From Lindgomyces ingoldianus (taxonomy: Eukaryota > Ascomycota > Dothideomycetes > Pleosporales > Lindgomycetaceae): 64,000 nucleotides of DNA. Position 1 is the stretch's first letter; each line of letters starts with the position of its first letter. Below are positions 56,890 through 64,000 of this stretch, one piece after another. The DNA lies in NCBI RefSeq assembly GCF_010093535.1, contig NW_022985214.1, positions 284,245-348,244 on the forward strand, written 5' to 3'. The notes under the pieces were generated by a model. The model was given only the letters and a program-made list of their open reading frames with translations. It did no database searches and was not told where the DNA came from. Both the position numbers and the translations under genes were made by a program.

Positions 56890-57321
56890 CTAGCCGTTCA
56901 ACTGAAAGTTGGGATCGTATTTGAACAGTGTGCGGCCGCTTGGTATACTCCAAGCCCGCGTGTGATCCTCGCCCTCCCGGGCCGGAAAGTAGAGATACTC
57001 AGGTTGCCAATTAACTTGACTTTGATGATTAGTCTGCATTGCCTGATCCACAGCGGCTCGGAATCTTCTAAGGCCGTTTGGATGCTGATGCTGGCCTTGG
57101 TTGACCACGTAAATCTCCACACCATTGACAATGTGAAGATTGTACTCTTCGGGGTGCACGATAAATGCGAGACCGTTTTGTAGCCGAGCTCCATGGTTGT
57201 TTAGACCCTCTTGAAACGCGGTATTGCGACGTCGTTCATTTGGAGGAGCTCATTCCATAAAAGGCTGCGGAAACCCATTCAAGATGAAATTTTCTATGTA
57301 TGCTTTAGGTAGCGCAGTCAT
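56890..57321 (-). pseudogene. Small unknown gene with one in-frame TGA
   Basis: The frame starts MTALPKAYIENFILNG at 57321 and runs 143 codons to a stop at 56890, with a single TGA at codon 24. TGA may replace TGG (Trp) or CGA (Arg). Downstream the sequence is protein-like (FIVHPEEYNLHIVNGVEIYV; WQPEYLYFPAREGEDHTR). It is either a young pseudogene or a shorter protein starting later. An intron removing the TGA is not evident. I recognise no family. Confidence 0.4.
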
Positions 57322-57506
57322 CAGGATCGGCCGTTTTCTACGGCGTTAACAAAACCCGGTGTCCTGTAACCAAGTTAGCACTCATAATTATACTAGAAAG
57401 AACATCAACTTCCATACGTAGGCCATGTATACTCCGCCTGTTGGGTTCGCTAGGTAGGCGTTTTTACTATGACTATCATACTGCAGCCTACTAGCCCTAT
57501 TGATCC

Positions 57507-57719
57507 CTAAGCAAAAGAAGCAAGCTGGTTATTAGCGTCCAGCTGCTGGAAAAGTGAGGTAGGTATTGCGTATGGTTGATACTCGACGTAGTTCTGGTTT
57601 GGTGTTCGTTTGCGGAGTTTAATGTCGACGTATTGATTGGGATCATCCTCGTCCCATATCATGTCCACGTTGGGGGAAAGCCATGCACGGTCGGGTCGGG
57701 CATCCTGTTCATAATCCAC
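57507..57719 (-). CDS. Small acidic ORF (70 aa), unknown
   Basis: MDYEQDARPDRAWLSPNVDM... ends QQLDANNQLASFA. Composition (Asn, Gln, Tyr, Asp) resembles the neighbouring pseudogene at 56890-57321, so both may derive from one gene or family. No domain recognised. Confidence 0.35.
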   Translation of the reverse strand: MDYEQDARPDRAWLSPNVDMIWDEDDPNQYVDIKLRKRTPNQNYVEYQPYAIPTSLFQQLDANNQLASFA

Positions 57720-58229
57720 GTCCCAAGCTGAGTTTGAGCCATGCGACGGAGATCATTCAGGCCTCCAAAAGCTGGAAGTGGAGCACGCTTCTCTTACTTA
57801 GCTTAAGTATTCTTGTGTGTACCTTTTAGTGTAGTAGAGAAAGTTGTATAGTATTAATTTAGCAGGCATGGCGCCTATCTTATTGCAGTTTTAGTGCCGC
57901 GGCCGCTAATTCTAGATAAGTGCTCTAGAGGCTTTAGCAGCGCGTTTAGTGCTTCTAGCATAGCGTTAGAAGCTTATAATAACAAGTAAGAAGCGTAAAC
58001 AATAGACATTAAGGCACTCTTATAATAATAATACTAGTAGGTTAACGTGCTAAAACGTATAGTAAAACAATAACATGTTTAACAAGCAAGCTAGACATAC
58101 AAGCAAGCTAGACAGCTCTACTACACGTTGTGTAGCAACACCTTTTAATTCTTATAGTTTAACAATACCTAATTTTAACTAACTTAAACTTAAAGATAGA
58201 CTTTTTTAAAAGATTTTAACTTTAATATA
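57720..58229. other. AT-rich repeat-like sequence, unassigned
   Basis: TA-rich sequence starting near 57780, probably another degraded element. Contains a GCGGCCGC palindrome at about 57899-57906. No gene. Confidence 0.4.
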
Positions 58230-58609
58230 ACGTACCTAACAGGTTGGCCGGCCACACAGGTTAGCCAGCCACTTTTGCCAAGCCCCTACTAAACTCTACC
58301 TATCTACATAATGCCTTAACAACAACACTAGATTAAATCTTCTAAAAAATGTTAGATACAGCTTGCTCTTTAGGCTCTTAAATAAGACTTAAAACTCTTC
58401 TTATAACACGCTACAGCTATCTATAATGTCTCTTACACAACACTAAGCAATTAACGCGCTAGACAGCCTTTATAAGCAGAATGCTAGCCTAAATTAAGGA
58501 ATCTAACTAAGCTTAAAAAAAAAGTAGTTGTTAAGTACATACTTAGGCTTATTACACGCAGATTTCCTCTTAGGCTTATAGCTGTAGCTAATATAGCTAA
58601 TTCCTTGCC
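58230..58609 (+). mobile_element. Pogo/Fot1-like family A, 5' fragment
   Basis: Starts ACGTACCTAACAGGTTGGCC after TA and follows copies at 36673 and 38733 for about 380 bp. It is then interrupted by the Gypsy LTR at 58610. Confidence 0.72.
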
Positions 58610-58884
58610 TGTGATGACAAGCACTGTCTCTACTACCGTATAGAGCTGGGGAAGCAAGGCAGAGTAGGTCGGCTCTATTTCAGCTACACTAAGATAGGGA
58701 GGAGAAAGGGAGCTTTAAGGGCAGCTCTATAGAAGAAGTGCTCACAGCGCTAAGGCGCTAGTAAGAACGCTAGCGCTAAGCAAACTAATAGCGTTGCGCT
58801 AGTTACACCCCCTATATCCTAATTAGCTGCACAGGCAGCTTATTATGTGACGCGCAACAGAGCTCTCTGCGTAGGACTGTTACA
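58610..58884 (-). repeat. LTR (3' LTR of the minus-strand Gypsy element)
   Basis: 275 bp, TG...CA ends, GC-richer than the adjoining interior. Its partner is outside the window. Confidence 0.65.
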
Positions 58885-58889
58885 TTACC

Positions 58890-61800
58890 CCCTTCTAAGG
58901 CAGTCTTATCTTTAAGACTAGGTAGTTTAGCGCTTTTATGTTAGTTTTTAAACTAGTTAAGACCTTAGTGTAAGTTAATTATTAACTTTTATAAGTTTTA
59001 TATCTTTACTTTTTTTATACACTTATAACTAGGTGTCTAGTTGCGCTAGTAGACTAGGCTTAGTAAAATATGCTTAGTAGAAGTCTCTTACCTTATGCAG
59101 AGCTCTAAAAAATCTGTTAGCATTATACTAAGTAAAGTTAGAATTATAGCCTACCTATAAGGCTTAGTATTAGAAACGCCTGCAGTAGACGCAACTATTT
59201 AGAATATTCTAAACCTGCTACTTAGAGTAACTATTAACTTTAATTAGCTTCTCTAGAGGCTTAACTTAACCTAGCAGCATTATAGGTGCTGCCTACTGTA
59301 GGTAGTCTACATAGAAGATGTTATGCATTCTTATATATAGGGGGAGCTTAAGCTAGTACAAATAACCTTTTATGCCTATAATTAGATAAGGCCTATACAT
59401 CTGCTAGTTAAGCTTCTAGCTAGGGCGCCCTATAGTAAAGCTTTTAAAAGTTATGTATACTTTATTACTTACTATAAAGTTAGGCTTACACTACTTTTTA
59501 TTTACTTAAGCTGCTTACTACTTTTAGGCTTAAGTAATGCTTTTTTTTATAATCTTAATTACTTATTATATAGTGTTATAGTAAAGCTTAGCATAGCTTT
59601 AAGCCTTTTTATATAAAATCTGCTCTAGCGCAGTTAGTAAGTGTTTTATACGTGCCTTTTAGTCTTAGTAGTGTGTTAGATAATAGCTAAACTTAATTTT
59701 AAATAGTAATAACTTTATTATCTTATATAGTAAAGATGCTTAAGCCTAGTCTATATAAGGCAGCAGGTCTAACTAGTTGTCTTAAAAGTAATTAATAAAT
59801 AGACATAGTTGCTAGTTAATATACTAATTTAGCACTTTTATGTTGCTGTTAGTTTAAAGGTAGTAGGGCATAAAAAGCTTTTATTTAACACTAGTAAAGC
59901 AGTAAAGCTTATTTATAAATATAAAAGTAAACTATAGTTTATAGTTAAAGATAATTAATTAAAGGGGTTTATAAACACACTAGATATAGTAATAGTATAG
60001 GTCTGCAGCCCCTACAGCAGTAATAGTCTTATAGCATAGTAGTAAGAAGTAGCGCTTGCTTAAACAGTCTACTATAATAAACATGTTATTATAGCTAGCT
60101 TAATTAAGTAGGAATAACTTAAAATTTATAAAAATATTTTACTATACTTACTTAAGTATTAGTAGTAGCTTAAGAAGCTCTAAAGTCTTATTTTAAAAAA
60201 TATAGCTCTACTAATAGGCCTTATAAGTGCTAATATAAGTCTTAATGTTCTAGCTTATGCTTAGTTAGTAGTACTACTTGCGTAGCAGCTTAGTTATTTT
60301 TCTAGTTCTAGAATGTGCAGTAAGTTATATTATATAAATAGTGTAAATAAAGTAGGTTTTTAAGAACTAGATAGCTAGAACTATAAGCTTCTCTTTTTTT
60401 AGTAGTAGGCTTTTAGCGTTAAGCTTTTATTATAAGCTAAGATCTTATACTTTATTATAGTAGTATTATAAGCTTTTATAATTCTAATTAGTATCTAAGA
60501 TTTAATTAATAAGCTTATATAGTTAATTTATTAGTAGCAGCTTTATAAACTTTTTATTTAGTAAAAAAGTGCTTTATAAAGTAGCATGTAATTAAGTAAT
60601 AAAACTAACACTAATCTACTTTTAGCTTAAAAAAAAGTGTGTATAAGCAGCTTTATTTTTTTTTTATGTCTTAAGCTTCTTTTACTTCCTTAATAGCATA
60701 TCTATAATAACATTAGCAGTGCCTAGGCAGTAGGTTAGTGTAAGGTTAAAGTCTACTATTAGTATAGCTTATTATATCTAGTAAAGAGTAAGCTTATGTT
60801 TAATAGCAAAGTACTTAAAAGCTTAGTAGTTAGTAATTACTATAAATAGTTTATCTTATTATAAGCTTATTAGCTGCGCTTATTACTTTTATAGGCTTTA
60901 AATAACTATAAGCATTTTTTTATTATATATATTATAGTTTATCTGCAGCAGGCTTATAGTCTTAGAGTAGAACGCTATAAAGCGCTAGATGCTATTGTCT
61001 TGCAGCTGTAATAGTACTTTTATAACAACTCTATTACTTATATTAGTCTTTATATGTGTCTTATAATTTAGTAAGTAGTGTGTAAAAATGTTATCTAATA
61101 GTATAAAGTTTTTAGCGCGCTTAAATATAGCTAACTTATGCTTTTTTTAAAAATGCTAGGCGCTATGCTTAAGTAGCTTTATAAGCAGCTATATAATGTA
61201 ACTATAGTTTTTAAGAAAGGCGTAGTAGAAGTTATAAAACTCTAGAAATAACTATAGGCTTTTAATTAAAGTTAGTATAGGCTAGTCTTAGACAGTAGCT
61301 ACCTTAGTAAAGTCCTTATAAATTTTATCTATGCTAATAATAAAACTTAAAAATTTTATTTTAGTAACTATAAATTTACTCTTTTTAAGGTTAATCTATA
61401 GGCTAGTATTTTATAGACAACATAAGACCTTAGTAATATATGCCTTATGCTATAAAAAGTTGTCTAAGTAGATTAAAATATTATTAAGGTAAGCTATATA
61501 AAAGTTATTAAGTAAGCTATATAAAACTTAATTAATATATTACTAAAAAGTTATAAAGCTATTATAAAGTCTAAAAAGCAGCATATAATACTTATAGTTA
61601 CTATAGTATGTTTAAAAAGTAGTTAGGTCCTTAACTTTTTTAGTAAGCTAAATATAATAAAACACCTATTATATATTAAGCTTAGTAAAGACCTTAGCTA
61701 TAGCTAGCTACATAAGTGTTTTTTAGATTAGAAGTATTAAGTAAGCATTTTTTTTTTATAATTATATTAAGCTTATAATAGTTTATATAAAACTTTTACT

Positions 61801-64000
61801 TTTTTTTTAGCTTTTTAGTAAATAAGACTAGAGAAGCGTAGCTAGCGTTGCTGTGCGTAATAAATCCGCGTTGCAGGTAGTTGTCTAGATAGTCCTTAAC
61901 TAGCCTAAGCTGCTCTAGAGACATGCTATATAGTAGGCTACTTAATAAGGTGTTCTTTACTATTAGCTTAATATTATAGTTAACGCTAGGTTAGTGCAGC
62001 AGCAGTTTATTTAAGTCTTTTTTTAAAAAGTAAGCTAGTGTAGCTTTAGTATACATAAAGAATAGTAACTTTTTAAGCATTAGCTATTAAAGCTTATTTT
62101 TAAGATTAACTATTATAGGTGCTTAGTAGTCCTTAATTAGTTAATTAACTTTATAGACACTAATATATCTAATTATAACATCTTTACACCTTATGTGTAG
62201 CATAAACATAGTAGCGTTAATTACATTTACCTTTAGCTCTACCTTAGTAAGTGCTTTTTTAGATATAGCTAGTTAATGTTAGCGCGCTTAATTAGTGCTA
62301 AAAGGTATTAGTTAAGAATTAAGTTACTTTTTTATTTTTTTTAAGTTTTACTACTAATTATGCTTTTAAGTTAATTAAAGTTAGTATTAATTAATTTTTA
62401 ATATTTTTATAAACTTATTTTATTAGTTAGTGTCTACTTAATAAGATTAGTTAATCTATAAAAATGTGCTATATATAAAAATAATAATATTATACTTATA
62501 GTCCTATGTCTAATTATTATTTAGCTACTAAATTAATTATTTCTTATAGTTAATTTAAACACTAGCTTTTTTAAAAACTTTATAGCCTATAATTAAGTTA
62601 TAATAGCTTATGTTATAAAGGATAAAAAGTGTAGGTAGCTAGTAGCTATTAATTACTAGATTTATATAGAAGTACTTGTCTACTTATTTATTTAGTTAAT
62701 TATTATATTTTATAATAAAAATAGACTTAATGCTAAGCATCTTAGGCTATAAGTGCTTCTAAATTATCTGTAGGTGTTGTAGGTAGATTAGATTATAGCT
62801 GCTAGCCTTTATATTAATAAGACTATTTAAGCGTACAGTAATCTCTCTAGTAAAGACATAGTAAGGCAGCATAAAAAGCTTACTGCTAAATAGTAGCTTA
62901 CATAGCTTCTGTGCTAGCACTTTGTTTATTAACTTTAGAAAAAAGACTTTTTTTAAAGTAAGTTTTTTTTTAATTTACTGTTTTTACTAGAGCTTATAGC
63001 GTCTAGCTTCTGCGCTGCTTCTATAGCTTTACTCTTAGCGCAGGCGTAAGAGCAGTTATAACTTATATATTTTAGCTAATAGTATAAGTAGCAGGTTATA
63101 GCATCCTTTATTAAAGCTGCCTGTGCTTAGAGTGTTACTAAAGTTATTAAAGTAGCAGTAGTAGCAGTAGGTTAAAGAACATTTTAACGTGTAAGCTTCT
63201 CTTAACTTTTCTACATACATTATGCGCTTAACTCTGTAGTAGACCTCTGCAGTAAGAAGAATATCTAGTAAGCTTACTTTATATAATTAAAAAAGCTAAC
63301 TATTAAGTTATTATAGTAAGTTTTTATATATACTTAAAGCTAACTTAATAAGGTGTTATAAATCTTATTTTTTTACTGCTTAAGCAGCAGCTTAGCTTTA
63401 TTTATAAAGTATATAAACTAAGCCTTAAAGTTTTTAAAATTTTAAAATAGCTTTATTTTAAGCTAGTAAAGCTTAGTTTTAGCTTTTATTTACTAGTTAG
63501 TATTTTTAAAGCTTTTTTTTAAAAAGCTTATAATATTCTTAGTTATTACTAGCTTACTTTACTACTTTTAAGCTTTAAAGTAAAGAACTAGTTAACTTAG
63601 CACTTAACTACTTACTTTACTTTTAGTATAGTGTACTTAAGTGTTTTTTTTTTATAAAGTTACTAATTATAGGTATAAAGTAGTCTATGTTATAAAGTAG
63701 CTTACTTATTAGAAAGTCTTTTTAGTAATTAAATTTAACATTATTTTTACTTATAAACTTAGGCAGATTCTCTGCTTTAGCTAATAGTTTTAGCCTAGCT
63801 TTCTAGCTTATAGTACTAATATAAAAAAGGTTAAGTATTCTTAGTGTAGCTAAGTTAAATTATAGTTACTTTTTTAGTGTAGTTAGCATAGGTGTGCCTT
63901 TTAGCGCTTAATAAGCTTTATTTAAGAGAAATAATTAATTATATATTAGTATAGTAGTAGCTTTAAATCTTTTAACTTTATCTTTATAATTAGCTAAGTG
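58890..64000 (-). pseudogene. Gypsy pol relic, minus strand
   Basis: Only the reverse transcriptase core near 61470-61495 is firmly recognised; both catalytic Asp codons are Asn. Surrounding sequence is expected to hold integrase (toward 59 kb), then protease and gag (toward 64 kb and beyond), but those were not traced in detail. Confidence 0.6.

Larger units (their letters stand above)
58610..64000 (-). mobile_element. Second Ty3/Gypsy-type LTR retrotransposon, minus strand, runs off the window
   Basis: The LTR-like block 58610-58884 begins TGTGATG and ends TGTTACA. It is followed by TTACCCCCTTCT, the complement of a polypurine tract, so the element points left. Reverse transcriptase on the minus strand shows AYLNNILIY near 61470-61495, where YLDD is expected. 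The interior is RIP-degraded with TAA/TAG stops. It is inserted into a pogo family A copy. The 5' LTR and target duplication lie beyond the window. Confidence 0.75.

Overview
The window is nuclear DNA of a filamentous ascomycete (Pezizomycotina). Short GT-AG introns of about 43-64 nt with CTAAC-like branch points, a peroxin-3 gene, an F-box protein and fungal transposon families all point there. Two kinds of DNA alternate. Gene-bearing stretches of ordinary composition lie at about 7.75-36.4 kb and 53.7-57.8 kb. TpA-rich, stop-ridden stretches lie at about 1.3-7.0, 36.4-43, 43.5-53.6 and 58-64 kb. In these the mutations look like repeat-induced point mutation (RIP), with an unusual context: YCA and its complement TGR are almost absent, while RCA/TGY survive.

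Layout. 128-7751 is a Tc1/mariner-type transposon split by a 6.3-kb chromodomain Gypsy LTR retrotransposon with identical 5-bp target duplications. 8.1-16.1 kb holds an apparently intact Helitron RepHel gene, two small plus-strand genes and a DUF3716 protein on the minus strand, none of them RIP-mutated. 16.5-32.2 kb is the host-like segment: a truncated MFS permease, a metallo-beta-lactamase-fold hydrolase and a divergent SDR dehydrogenase (possibly one catabolic unit), then an F-box protein, a beta-carbonic anhydrase, a coiled-coil protein, pex3 and a Cys-motif protein. 32.2-36.4 kb is mostly gene-poor and holds a HET-domain relic.

36.4-42.8 kb is a stack of nested pogo/Fot1-like elements of two related families with TA target duplications, plus a 1.1-kb foldback. 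43387-53730 is a 10.34-kb element with 21-bp terminal inverted repeats and a perfect 8-bp target duplication. It carries a RIP-degraded DUF6589 gene on the plus strand and a RIP-degraded RecQ-like helicase on the minus strand. I know of no described element with this gene pair, and it is the best candidate here for a new system. 53.7-57.8 kb holds gene relics, an ankyrin-repeat protein and small ORFs. 58.2-64 kb is a pogo fragment interrupted by a second Gypsy element on the minus strand that runs off the window.

The introns and joined gene models were read by eye from splice signals and frame continuity. Boundaries of degraded genes are approximate.
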